Assembly: GCA_050183765.1 (NCBI GenBank)
Contig: JBFXAZ010000006.1
Coordinates: 1 to 64,000, forward strand
DNA from: JAFAZJ01 sp050183765
GTDB taxonomy: Bacteria; Pseudomonadota; Alphaproteobacteria; Reyranellales; Reyranellaceae
Length of the DNA: 64,000 bases
Reading direction: 5' to 3'
Shown in pieces: positions 7,787 to 19,816 of the stretch; the stretch's first letter is position 1; the number at the start of each line of letters is the position of its first letter. Made by a program: the position numbers and the translations under genes. Under the pieces are notes generated by a model. It had not been told where the DNA came from. It saw nothing but the letters and a program-made list of their open reading frames with translations, and did no database searches.

Positions 7787-9268
7787 GTGCGTTTGAGCGA
7801 ACTTCTGCCGATCAGCCTCGACCGCGCGTCGGATCGCGAGATCGCGGGCGTCACGGCGGATTCGCGCGCGGTGAAGCCGGGCTATCTGTTCGCCGCCTTG
7901 CCCGGCACCAGGGTCGACGGCGCGCGCTTCGCCGCGCAGGCCGTGCGCTCGGGTGCCGTGGCCATCCTCGCCGGCCGCGACGCGGCGCTCGAGGGCGTTC
8001 CCGAAACCGTCGTCGTCTTGCGCGAGGCCGAGCCGCGCCGCGCCCTGGCGCAGATCGCCCGGGTCTTCGCCGGGCCGCAGCCCTCGACCGTGGTCGCGGT
8101 CACCGGCACCAACGGCAAGACCTCGACCGCCGACTTCGCCCGCCAGATCTGGACCGCGCTCGGCCATGCCGCCGCCAGCGTCGGCACGCTGGGCATCGTG
8201 TCGCCGGCGCTCAACCGTCCGCCAGGGCTGACGACACCGGACACGGTGGCGCTGCACGCGGACCTCGCGAGCCTCAAGCGCGCCGGCATCGATCGCGTCG
8301 CCATGGAGGCATCGAGCCATGGCCTCGACCAGTTTCGCCTCGATGGCGTGAGCCCGCGCGCCGCCGCCTTCACCAATCTCACGCACGAGCATCTCGACTA
8401 CCACCGGGACATGGACGCGTATTTCGCGGCCAAGACGCGGCTGTTCACCGAGTTGCTGGCGCGCGACGGCACGGCGGTGATCAACGCCGATTCCGATCGC
8501 GCCGATGCCCTGGTCGAGATCTGTCGCCGGCGCGGGCTGCGCATCTGGACCTATGGCGCAAGGGGCCGCGAACTCCGGCTGGAGCAGGCGCGACCCTCGG
8601 CCCAGGGTCAGGCGCTCTCACTCTCGCTCTTCGGCCGCGGTCACACGATCGAGCTGCCCCTGATCGGCGACTTCATGGCGGCCAATGCGCTCGCCGCGCT
8701 CGGCCTGGTGATCGCCGCGGGCGAGGACGCGGATCGCGCTGCGGCGACCCTGGGCAGCCTGCGCGGTGCGCCTGGCCGTCTGGAGCTGGTCGGCCGCGCG
8801 CGCTCGGGCGCGGCGGTCTACGTCGACTATGCGCACAAGCCCGACGCGCTGGAGATCGTGCTGCGTACCATGCGGCCCTTCGCACGCGGCCGGCTGATCG
8901 TGGTGTTCGGCTGCGGCGGCGATCGCGATCGCGCCAAGCGGCCGATCATGGGCGGCATCGCCGCGCGCCTCGCCGACAGCGTCTTCGTCACCGACGACAA
9001 TCCGCGCAGCGAGGCGCCGGCCGAGATCCGTCGCGAGATCATGCGCGGCGTGCCGGCGGGCGCGGCGCATGTGCACGAAGTCGACGACGGCCGTCGCGCG
9101 GCGATCGCGGCGGCGCTCGACGCGGCGCGAAGCGCCGACGATCTCGTCGTCGTCGCCGGCAAGGGCCACGAGCGTGGCCAGACCATCGGCGACGTCACGC
9201 ATCCATTCGATGACGCCCAGGTCGTGCGCGAGCTGTCGGGCGACCACGCGACGGGGGCGGCGGCATGA
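7787..9268 (+). CDS. murE: UDP-MurNAc-L-Ala-D-Glu:meso-diaminopimelate ligase
   Basis: 493 residues, GTG start one base after the ftsI stop. The three Mur-ligase domains are present: N-terminal UDP-binding (GVTADSRAVKPG, 21-32), ATP-binding with the P-loop GTNGKTS at 107-113, and the C-terminal amino-acid-binding domain. The motif DNPR at 403-406 is the determinant for meso-diaminopimelate rather than lysine, so this cell makes mDAP-type peptidoglycan. MurE adds the third residue of the stem peptide in the cytoplasm. Its last codons overlap murF by four bases. Confidence 0.97.
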   Translation: MRLSELLPISLDRASDREIAGVTADSRAVKPGYLFAALPGTRVDGARFAAQAVRSGAVAILAGRDAALEGVPETVVVLREAEPRRALAQIARVFAGPQPSTVVAVTGTNGKTSTADFARQIWTALGHAAASVGTLGIVSPALNRPPGLTTPDTVALHADLASLKRAGIDRVAMEASSHGLDQFRLDGVSPRAAAFTNLTHEHLDYHRDMDAYFAAKTRLFTELLARDGTAVINADSDRADALVEICRRRGLRIWTYGARGRELRLEQARPSAQGQALSLSLFGRGHTIELPLIGDFMAANALAALGLVIAAGEDADRAAATLGSLRGAPGRLELVGRARSGAAVYVDYAHKPDALEIVLRTMRPFARGRLIVVFGCGGDRDRAKRPIMGGIAARLADSVFVTDDNPRSEAPAEIRREIMRGVPAGAAHVHEVDDGRRAAIAAALDAARSADDLVVVAGKGHERGQTIGDVTHPFDDAQVVRELSGDHATGAAA

Positions 9269-10701
9269 GCGTCGGCTTCGTCAAGCTGCCGCTTTGGACC
9301 GCGGCCGACGCGCAGGAAGCGACCGGCGGCGTCGCGCTCGGACCGGCGTGGCTGGCCACCGGCATCGCCATCGACACGCGCACGCTCGAGCGCGGCGACC
9401 TCTTCGTCGCGCTGCGCGGCGAGCGCGACGGACATGCGTTCGTGTCCACCGCTTTTGAACGCGGTGCCGCCGCGGCGCTGATCGACGATCCGACGCTCAC
9501 GGTCGAGATCGCCGGCGGACCGCTGCTGCGCGTGGCGGACTCACTGCAGGCGCTGGCGTCGATGGGCGTGGTGGCGCGCGCACGCTCGTCGGCCAGGGCG
9601 GTCGCCATCACCGGCAGCGTCGGCAAGACCAGCACCAAGGACGCGCTGCGCCACGTGCTGTCGCGTCAGGGCCAGACTCACGCCGCCGCCGCGAGCTTCA
9701 ACAACCATATCGGCGTGCCGCTGACCCTGGCGCGCCTGCCGGCCGACGCGCGCTTCGGCGTGTTCGAGGTCGGCACCAACCATCCGGGCGAGATCGAGCC
9801 GCTGGCGCGCATGGTGCGCGCCGACGTCGCCGTGATCACCACCGTCCAGCCGGTGCATGTGGAGTATTTCGGCACGATCGAGGCCATCGTGCGCGAGAAG
9901 GGTCAGATCTTTGCCGGCGCAGCGGGCGGCACCGCAGTGCTGGAGCGCGACTCGCCGCACTTCCGGGCTCTGTCGGACATTGCCCGCGGCCACGGCGTGC
10001 AGCGCATCATCAGCTTCGGCGAGGATGCCGCAGCCGACGTGCGCCTTTTGGACTGCGTCGCGGATGCGAACGGCAGCGACGTTGCGGCGCTGGTCCTCGG
10101 TCGTGAACTTCGTTATCGCGTCGGCGCGCCGGGCCGGCACTGGGCGCGCAACAGCCTCGCCGTGCTGGCCGCGGTCGAGGCGTTGGGCGCCGACCTGCCG
10201 GCCGCGGCGACGGCGCTCGCCGGCATCTCGCCGCCGGCCGGGCGCGGCGCGCGCCGCCGGGTGGCACTGGGGGGCGGCGACATCGAGCTGATCGACGAGA
10301 GCTACAACGCCAGCCCGGTCTCCGTGCGCGCGATGCTGTCGACCTTCGCGATGACGCAGCCCGCGTCCGGCGGCCGCCGGGTGCTGGTGCTGGGCGACAT
10401 GCGCGAGCTCGGCGCCGAGGCCGACGCCCTGCATGTCGGGCTGGCGCCCGACATCGAGGCGGCCGGCGTGGCCACTGTCTTCACGTGCGGACCGCACATG
10501 GAGAAGCTGCGCGCGGCCCTGCCGCCGGCGCTGCGTGCGGTGCATGCCGTCGATTCGGCGCGGCTGGCGCAGCGCGTCATCGAGGGACTGCGGCCCGGCG
10601 ACGTGGTGGCGGTCAAGGGCTCGCTGGGCTCAAGAATGAAAGTGGTCGTCGACGCGATCCTGGCGATGGGCGCGGTGACGGGCGGATCTGAAAAGGGTTG
10701 A
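9265..10701 (+). CDS. murF: UDP-MurNAc-tripeptide:D-Ala-D-Ala ligase
   Basis: 478 residues, starting with ATG in the murE stop (ATGA). It has the Mur-ligase P-loop variant GSVGKTS at 117-123, which is typical of MurF, and YNASPVSVRAML plus LGDMRELG in the C-terminal domain. It joins the D-Ala-D-Ala dipeptide made by Ddl to the UDP-MurNAc tripeptide made by MurE, completing the soluble pentapeptide precursor. Both partner genes are in this operon. Confidence 0.97.
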   Translation: MSVGFVKLPLWTAADAQEATGGVALGPAWLATGIAIDTRTLERGDLFVALRGERDGHAFVSTAFERGAAAALIDDPTLTVEIAGGPLLRVADSLQALASMGVVARARSSARAVAITGSVGKTSTKDALRHVLSRQGQTHAAAASFNNHIGVPLTLARLPADARFGVFEVGTNHPGEIEPLARMVRADVAVITTVQPVHVEYFGTIEAIVREKGQIFAGAAGGTAVLERDSPHFRALSDIARGHGVQRIISFGEDAAADVRLLDCVADANGSDVAALVLGRELRYRVGAPGRHWARNSLAVLAAVEALGADLPAAATALAGISPPAGRGARRRVALGGGDIELIDESYNASPVSVRAMLSTFAMTQPASGGRRVLVLGDMRELGAEADALHVGLAPDIEAAGVATVFTCGPHMEKLRAALPPALRAVHAVDSARLAQRVIEGLRPGDVVAVKGSLGSRMKVVVDAILAMGAVTGGSEKG

Positions 10702-10707
10702 ACGGAC

Positions 10708-11799
10708 GTGCTGTTTCATCTTCTGGCGCCGCTGGCGGACCAGTTCACGCCGATGAATCTCTTCCGGTACATCACGTTCCGGACCGGCGGGGCGTTCATG
10801 ACGGCATTGCTGCTGTCCTTCCTGATCGGCGGCCGGCTGATCGCCTGGCTGCGCAGCCGCCAGGGCAAGGGACAGCCGATCCGCGAGGACGGTCCGGAAG
10901 GCCACCTGCTGACCAAGAAGGGCACGCCCACCATGGGCGGCTTCCTGATCCTGATCGCGCTCACCGTGGCCACCCTGCTGTGGGCCGATCTGCGCAACCG
11001 CTACGTCTGGGTCGTGCTGCTGATCACGCTGAGCTTCGGCGCGATCGGCTTCGTCGACGATTTCCTCAAGGTCACCAAGCGCAACACCGCCGGCCTGCCG
11101 GGCTGGCTGAAGCTGGCGGTCTCGGTGCTCTTCTCCCTGCTGGCGGTGGCCTTCATCGCCGAGGTCTCGCCGGCGCAGCTGCGCTACCAGGTGGCCCTGC
11201 CGTTCCTCAAGAACGTGCTGGTGCCGCTCGGCGTGATCGGCTTCTTCATCTTCGCCGTGCTGGTGATCGTCGGCGCCTCCAACGCGGTGAACCTCACCGA
11301 CGGCCTCGACGGCCTGGCGATCGTGCCGGTGATCATCGCCACCGGCGTGTTCGGCATCATCAGCTACTTCGTCGGCAACGCGGTCTACACCAATTACCTG
11401 CAGCTGCACGGCATCCCGGGCTCGGGCGAGCTCGCCGTCGTCTGCGCCGCGCTGATCGGCGGCGGGCTGGGCTTCCTGTGGTTCAACGCGCCGCCGGCCA
11501 TGGTGTTCATGGGCGACACCGGCTCGCTGGCCATGGGCGGCGCGCTGGGCGCCATCGCCGTGATCATCAAGCACGAGATCGTGCTGGGCATCGTCGGCGG
11601 GCTGTTCGTGCTCGAGACCGTGTCGGTGATCGTGCAGGTGCTGTCGTTCAAGCTCACCGGCAAGCGGGTCTTCCGCATGGCGCCGCTGCACCATCACTTC
11701 GAGAAGAAGGGCTGGGCCGAGCCCACCATCGTCATCCGCTTCTGGATCATCGCCACCATCCTGGCGATGGCCGGCCTGGCCACCCTGAAGCTGCGGTGA
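10708..11799 (+). CDS. mraY: phospho-N-acetylmuramoyl-pentapeptide transferase
   Basis: 363 residues with about ten membrane helices and a GTG start six bases after murF. All signature blocks are visible: KKGTPTMGG (substrate loop), FVDDFLKVTKRNTAGL with the Mg-binding aspartate pair, NLTDGLDGLA, FMGDTGSLAMGG and the histidine cluster HHHFEKKGW. MraY transfers the phospho-MurNAc pentapeptide from UDP to undecaprenyl phosphate at the inner membrane, making lipid I. Confidence 0.98.
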   Translation: MLFHLLAPLADQFTPMNLFRYITFRTGGAFMTALLLSFLIGGRLIAWLRSRQGKGQPIREDGPEGHLLTKKGTPTMGGFLILIALTVATLLWADLRNRYVWVVLLITLSFGAIGFVDDFLKVTKRNTAGLPGWLKLAVSVLFSLLAVAFIAEVSPAQLRYQVALPFLKNVLVPLGVIGFFIFAVLVIVGASNAVNLTDGLDGLAIVPVIIATGVFGIISYFVGNAVYTNYLQLHGIPGSGELAVVCAALIGGGLGFLWFNAPPAMVFMGDTGSLAMGGALGAIAVIIKHEIVLGIVGGLFVLETVSVIVQVLSFKLTGKRVFRMAPLHHHFEKKGWAEPTIVIRFWIIATILAMAGLATLKLR

Positions 11800-11800
11800 G

Positions 11801-13191
11801 ATGCCGATGATCGACCTCTCCGCCCTTCGCGGTTCGCGCTTCGTGGTGCTCGGGCTTGCCCGCAGCGGCCTCGCGGCGGCGCGCGCGCTGAAGGCGGCGG
11901 GGGTCGAGTTCACGGCATGGGACGACAGCGCGGCAAGGCGCGAGGCCCTGGCGGCCGAAGGCGTGCGCATCGCCGATCCGGCGGGCATCGACTGGTCGGG
12001 CATCGACGGCCTGGTGATGAGCCCGGGCATCCCGCATTCCTTCCCCAAGCCGCATGCGGCGGCGGCGGCGGCGAAGTCCGCGGGCGTGAAGCTGATCGGC
12101 GACATCGAGCTGCTGGCGCGCAGCGGCGCGAAAGCGCGTCTCGTCGGCATCACCGGCACCAACGGCAAGTCGACGACGACGGCGCTGATCGGCCATGTCC
12201 TGCGCAGCGCCGGTGTCGATTGCGAGATCGGCGGCAATCTTGGGCCGGCGGCGCTCGATTTCCGGCCGCTGGGCGCCGACGGCGTCTATGTGCTGGAGAT
12301 GTCGTCGTTCCAGCTCGAGCTGGTGCCGAGCCTGCGCTTCGACGTCGCCGTGTGGCTCAACATCACGCCCGACCATATCGATCGCCACGGCGATCTCGCG
12401 GGCTACATCGCCGCCAAGCGCCACATCTTCGACAATCAGCTTCCGGCCGATGTCGCGGTGATCGGCGTCGACGACGCGGCGTCGAAGGCGGAGGCCCTGA
12501 GGCTGGCGGGCACGCGCAGGGTGGTCGGTATCACCGTGAAGGGCAACGCTCCCGCGGGCGTCGCCGTGCGGGACGGGATCCTGCGCGACGCGAGCGACGG
12601 CGCGACGGTCGACCTGCGCGGCATCAAGACCCTGCCCGGCGCGCACAACTGGCAGAACGCCGCGGCGGCCTGGGCGGCGTGCCGCGCGCTGGGCCTGTCG
12701 GCGGCGGCGGTGGAGCAGGGGCTGCGCACCTATCCCGGCCTGGCGCATCGCCAGGAGCGCGTCGCCGTGGTCGGCGGCATCGTCTACATCAACGACAGCA
12801 AGGCGACCAACGCCGACGCCACCGAGAAGGCGCTCGCCGCCTACGACACGATCTACTGGATCGTCGGCGGCACCGCCAAGGCCGAGGGCATCGCGCCGCT
12901 GGCGCCGTGGTTCTCGCGCGTGGTGCACGCCTTCCTGGTCGGCGCCTCCAGCGAGCCCTTCGCCGCCACGCTCGAGGGCCGCGTGCCCTTCACGCGCTCG
13001 GGCGACCTGCGCACCGCGCTCGGGCAGGCGCACGCCATGGCGCAGCGCGAGCATCGCGCCGGCGCGGTCGTGCTGCTGTCGCCGGCCTGCGCCTCCTACG
13101 ACCAGTGGCCGAGCTTCGAGGCGCGCGGCGACGCCTTCCGCGCCATGGCGCGCGCCCTGCCGGGCGCCGTCGTCGAGACGGGGGCCGCGGC

Positions 13192-13195
<4 letters not shown>
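11801..13195 (+). CDS. murD: UDP-MurNAc-L-Ala:D-glutamate ligase
   Basis: 464 residues, beginning one base after the mraY stop. N-terminal dinucleotide-like domain (FVVLGLARSGLAAARAL, 14-30), P-loop GTNGKST at 119-125, then the conserved NITPDHIDRH and a C-terminal domain with LSPACASYDQ. It adds D-Glu as the second stem residue in the cytoplasm. It overlaps ftsW by four bases. Confidence 0.97.
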
Positions 13196-14315
<1,120 letters not shown>

Positions 14316-14319
<4 letters not shown>

Positions 14320-15422
14320 GCGCGAAGCCCGTCGTCCTCGCCACCGGCGGCACCGGCGGCCATGTCTTCCCGGCCGAGGCCCTGGCCGGCGAGCTGGCCG
14401 CGCGCGGCGTCAGCCTGGCACTGATCACCGACGATCGCGGCAAGCGATGGCAGGGCGAGCTGGCGCGCCATCCGATTCATCACGTGCGCGGCGGCAGCCC
14501 GAGCGCCGGCGGTCTGTCGCGGCGCATCGCCAACACGCTGGGCCTGGCGATCGGCACCGCCGAGGCCTATGGCGTGATCGGCCGCGTCAAGCCGTCGGTC
14601 GTCGTCGGCTTCGGCGGCTACGCCTCGGTTCCGACGCTGCTGGCGGCGCGCTTCCGCGGCGTGCCGCGCATCGTGCACGAGCAGAACGCCGTGCTCGGCC
14701 GGGCCAACCGCGTCGCCTCGGCCGGCGCGCGCGCCATCGCCACGTCGTTCGGCAAGGTGCGCCACATCGCCGAGGGCGACCCGCGCGTCCATCTCGTCGG
14801 CAATCCGGTGCGTGACGCGGTGCGCACCCTGCGCGAGGTGGCCTACGAGCCGCCGGGCGCCGACGGGCCAATCCGCATGGTGGTGATCGGCGGCAGCCAG
14901 GGCGCCGCCTCGTTCAGCGCCGTGATTCCCGAGGCGATCGCCGCGCTGCCCGAGGAGCTGCGGCGGCGCCTGCGCCTGGCGCAGCAGTGCCGCGCCGAGG
15001 ATCTCGAACGGGTGAAATCATTCTACGCGGCGCGCGGCATCGATGCCGAATGCGCGCCGTTCTTCCGAGACTTCCCGGCGCGTCTGGCCGGGGCCCACCT
15101 CGTTGTCGCGAGGGCGGGGGCGTCGACGGTGGCCGAACTCACGACTTCGGGTCGGCCATCGGTCCTCATCCCCTTCCCCCACGCAACTGAGGACCATCAA
15201 CGCGCGAACGCCCTGGCGGTCGACGAGGTGGGCGCTTCCATCCTGCTGCCGCACGAGGCCTTCACGGCCGACGCCCTGCGCGAGCAGCTCGTGACATTGT
15301 TCACCCATCCGCAGCGCCTCGCCGAGATGGCGAAGGCGGCGCGCGACGCCGGCCACCCCGACGCCGCGAGGCGGCTGGCCGACATCGTCGTCGGCGTGAT
15401 GAAAGGGAGCGCGCCGCAGTGA
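14316..15422 (+). CDS. murG: lipid I:UDP-GlcNAc N-acetylglucosaminyltransferase
   Basis: 368 residues, GT28 family. GGTGGHVFPA at 11-20 is the N-terminal glycine-rich loop that meets lipid I; GFGGYASVPTLLAA and HEQNAVLGRAN follow. The C-terminal half has the UDP-GlcNAc-binding GGSQGAASFS and ARAGASTVAEL. It acts on the inner face of the membrane to make lipid II from the product of MraY. Translationally coupled on both sides: ATGA with ftsW and GTGA with murC. Confidence 0.97.
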
Positions 15423-16875
15423 GAGCCCTGCCGCTGAACATCGGCCTGATCCACTTCGTCGGCATCGGCGGCATCGGCATGTCGGGCATCGCCGAGGTGC
15501 TGCACAATCTCGGCTACAAGGTCCAGGGCAGCGATCTCGCCGACAACGCCAACTGCAAGCGCCTGGCCTCGCTGGGCATGAAGATCATGATCGGCCACCG
15601 CGCCGAGAACGTCGGCGCCGCGCAGGTGGTGGTCGTGTCCTCGGCGGTGAAGCCCGACAATCCCGAGGTGCTGGCGGCGCGCGCGCGATTCACGCCGGTG
15701 GTACGCCGCGCCGAGATGCTGGGCGAGCTGATGCGCCTGAAATGGTCGATCGCGGTCGGCGGCACGCACGGCAAGACGACGACGACCTCGATGATCGCAG
15801 CCCTGCTCGACGCGGCGCATCTCGATCCGACGGTGATCAACGGCGGCATCATCAACGCCTACGGCACCAACGCGCGGCTCGGCCAGGGCGACTGGATGGT
15901 GGTCGAGTCCGACGAGTCCGACGGCTCGTTCCTGCGCCTGCCGGCGACCATCGCCGTGGTCACCAACATCGATCCCGAGCATCTCGACCACTACGGCGAC
16001 TTCGACGCCTTGCGTGCCGCCTTCGTGCGCTTCGTCGAGAACATCCCGTTCTACGGCTTCGCCGCGCTGTGCAGCGATCATCCCGAGGTGCAGGCGATCA
16101 TCCCGCGCGTCGCCGACCGCAAGATCGTCACCTACGGCCTGGGCGCCAGCGCCGATGTGCGCGCGCTGAACCTGAAGCTCGATCGCAACGGCGCCGATTT
16201 CGACGTCATGATCGAGAATCGCGCGACCAACGAATCGGCGATGATGACCGGCCTGCGCCTGCCGATGTTCGGCCAGCACAACGTGCAGAACGCGCTGGCC
16301 GCCATCGCCGTGGCGCACGAGATGGGCATCGACGACGAGACCATCCGGCGCGGCCTGGCCGGCTTTTCCGGCGTGCGCCGCCGCTTCACCCGCACCGGCG
16401 AGGCGCACGGCATCACGGTGATCGACGACTACGGCCACCATCCCGTCGAGATCGCCGCCGTGCTGCGCGCCGCGCGCCAGGCCTATGGCGGCTCGGGCGC
16501 GGTGATCGCCGTGGTCCAGCCGCACCGCTACAGCCGCCTGCGCGATCTGCGCGACGAGTTCGCGCGCTGCTTCGGCGACGCCGACGCCGTGGTGATCGCC
16601 GACGTCTACGCCGCCGGCGAGGCGCCGATCGCCGGCGTCGATCGCGACATGCTGGTCGAGCGCATCGGGCGCGCCGGTCACGCGAGGGTCTTCGCGCTCG
16701 ACGGACCGGGCCAGCTGCCGCAGCTGATCTGGAGCATCGCACGGCCCGGCGACGTCGTGGTCTGCCTCGGCGCCGGCAACATCACCGCCTGGGCGCATGC
16801 CCTGCCCGGTCAGCTGCAGCAGATGGCGGCGCAGCAGACGCCGCGCGCGGTGGCCAACGATTCCGGGTCGGTCGC

Positions 16876-16879
<4 letters not shown>
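15419..16879 (+). CDS. murC: UDP-N-acetylmuramate:L-alanine ligase
   Basis: 486 residues, GTG start overlapping the murG stop. The N-terminus has the MurC nucleotide-like motif HFVGIGGIGMSGIAEVL (12-28); the P-loop GTHGKTT is at 115-121. The C-terminal domain shows DDYGHHPVEIAAVL and VQPHRYSRLRDL. MurC adds the first stem residue, L-Ala, to UDP-MurNAc made by MurB next door. It overlaps murB by four bases. Confidence 0.97.
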
Positions 16880-17819
<940 letters not shown>

Positions 17820-17823
<4 letters not shown>

Positions 17824-18752
17824 GCAAGCGCGTCGCGGTCCTCAAGGGTGGCTGGTCACCGGAGCGGGAGGTGTCGCTGGTCACCGGCCGCGAGTGCGCC
17901 GCCGGACTGCGCAGCGCCGGTTACGATGTCACCGAGATCGACGTGACGCGCAATCTGCCGGCGCTGATCGAGGCGCTGCGGCCGGCAGAGGGCGTGGGCC
18001 CCGAGGTCGTGTTCAACGCGCTGCATGGCAAATGGGGCGAGGATGGCTGCGTGCAGGGCGTGCTCGACATCCTGCGCGTGCCCTACACCCATTCCGGCGT
18101 GCTGCCCTCGGCGGTGGCGATGGACAAGCCGCTGTCGCGCCACATCTTCAACTCGCTGGGCATGCGCTGCGCCGACGGCATGGTGATCGAGCGCCGCACG
18201 CTGCTCGCCGGCGATCCGATGCCCAGACCCTATGTCGTCAAGCCGATCGACCAGGGCTCGAGCATCGGCGTGCACATCGTGCGCGAGGGCGGCAACCTGG
18301 CGGCGGTCGAGGCGGCGGAGGCGAAGTTCGGCGAGCGTGTGCTGATCGAGCGCTATGTGCCGGGCCGCGAGCTCACGGTGGCCGTGCTTGGCGATCGCGC
18401 CCTGACGGTCACCGAGCTGCGCCCGACCGTGGCGTTCTACGACTACGAGGCGAAGTACACCGACGGCATCACCGAGCACCTCGTGCCGGCGCCGATCCCC
18501 GACCCTGTGCGCGATCTGGCGATGGACTGGGCGCTGACCGCGCACCGCACCCTGGGCTGCGCCGGGCTGACGCGCTCGGATTTCCGCTGGGACGACGGCC
18601 AGCCCGGCACCGAAGGCCTGGTCATTCTCGAGCTCAACACCCAGCCCGGCATGACGCCGCTGTCGCTGGCGCCGGAGCAGGCGAAGTGGGCCGGCATCGA
18701 GTTTCCGCAGCTCGTGGCCTGGATGGTGGAGAACGCGCGATGCCCGCCGTAA
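17820..18752 (+). CDS. ddl: D-alanine:D-alanine ligase
   Basis: 310 residues, ATP-grasp fold. The N-terminus has KGGWSPEREVSLVTG (9-23), where the family usually reads GGxSxEREVSL. The middle has YVVKPIDQGSSIGVHIV (ATP binding) and LIERYVPGRELTVAVLG; the C-terminus has ILELNTQPGMTPLSL with the Mg ligands. It makes the dipeptide used by MurF. The 3' end overlaps ftsQ by 13 bases, the longest overlap of the cluster. Confidence 0.97.
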
Positions 18753-19813
18753 CCACCACGCCCTTCGGCAAGGACATCGACGTTCGCCCGCGCCGCGGCG
18801 GCGCGCGGCGGCCGGGCGCGTCGCGTCCCGGCGCGGCCAGGCCCACGCACGGCCGCAAGGCGGCGCGCAAGCGTTTCCGCCTGCAGGTCTCGTGGCGCAG
18901 CGCGATCGTCCTCGGGATCGTGGTCATGACCCTGGGCGGCGGCGCCATCGCCGGCCATGCGCTGTGGAAGAGCGGCGCGGTCGCGAAGAGCGAGGCCTGG
19001 GTCGAAGGCATCGTGAAGCGGATCACCAGTTTCGCGCCATTCCCGCTCGAGGACGTCACCGTCGAAGGCCGCAAGCACGTCACCCAGGATGCCGTGCTGA
19101 AGGCGCTCAACGTCAGCCGCGGCGAGTCGCTGCTGACCGTCGACCTGCAGGGCGCGCGCGAGCGGCTGGAGCGCATCGAATGGGTCGAGTACGCCGCCGT
19201 CGAACGGCGCTGGCCCGATACCATCCACGTCGCCCTGCGCGAACGCCAGGCGGTGGCGCTGTGGCAGACCACGACCGTCGGTGCCGACGGCAAGGGCGTC
19301 GTCGAATACATCCTGATCGACCGCTACGGCCGCAAGGTGCGCACCGTCGATCCCGCCGAGAGCGCGGTGCGCCTGGTGCTGGCCGGCGAGGGCGCGCCCG
19401 AGCAGGTGGCGGGGTTGTTCCTGCTGCTGCAGGACGCCAGGCCGATCGCCGAGAAGCTGCACGCCGCGGTCTTCGTCGGCCAGCGTCGCTGGAACCTGAT
19501 CCTCGATGGCGGCCTGCAGATCCGGTTGCCGGAGGAGGGCGCCGGCGAGGCGCTCAAGCGCGTGCTGGAGCTGGACCGCAGCGACCAGCTGCTGTCGCGC
19601 GACCTCTCGGTGATCGACCTCAGGCTGCACGATCGCATCACGCTGCGGCGGGGCGGCGTGCCGGATCCGCTGATGTCGGTGGGCGCGCATCCCGCGCCGG
19701 CCGCATCGCCCGGCCCCGGCCCCGCAAGACCTCCCGCCGCCAGGTCCCCGGCGGCCCGTCCTGCCCCAAGCGGCAAGTCGCGCAGCGCGAGGCCGCGCGG
19801 TCAGAAGACTTGA
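18740..19813 (+). CDS. ftsQ: cell division protein FtsQ
   Basis: 357 residues. A basic cytoplasmic head of about 50 residues precedes one membrane segment (AIVLGIVVMTLGGGAIAGH). A POTRA domain follows (FPLEDVTVEGRKHVTQDAV), then the FtsQ beta domain (IEWVEYAAVERRWPDTIHV). The last 50 residues are a Pro/Ala/Arg/Lys-rich tail after PDPLMSVGAH. FtsQ recruits FtsL and FtsB to the septum. It begins inside the end of ddl. FtsQ is poorly conserved, but domain order and position make the call firm. Confidence 0.94.
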   Translation: MPAVTTTPFGKDIDVRPRRGGARRPGASRPGAARPTHGRKAARKRFRLQVSWRSAIVLGIVVMTLGGGAIAGHALWKSGAVAKSEAWVEGIVKRITSFAPFPLEDVTVEGRKHVTQDAVLKALNVSRGESLLTVDLQGARERLERIEWVEYAAVERRWPDTIHVALRERQAVALWQTTTVGADGKGVVEYILIDRYGRKVRTVDPAESAVRLVLAGEGAPEQVAGLFLLLQDARPIAEKLHAAVFVGQRRWNLILDGGLQIRLPEEGAGEALKRVLELDRSDQLLSRDLSVIDLRLHDRITLRRGGVPDPLMSVGAHPAPAASPGPGPARPPAARSPAARPAPSGKSRSARPRGQKT

Positions 19814-19816
19814 AGG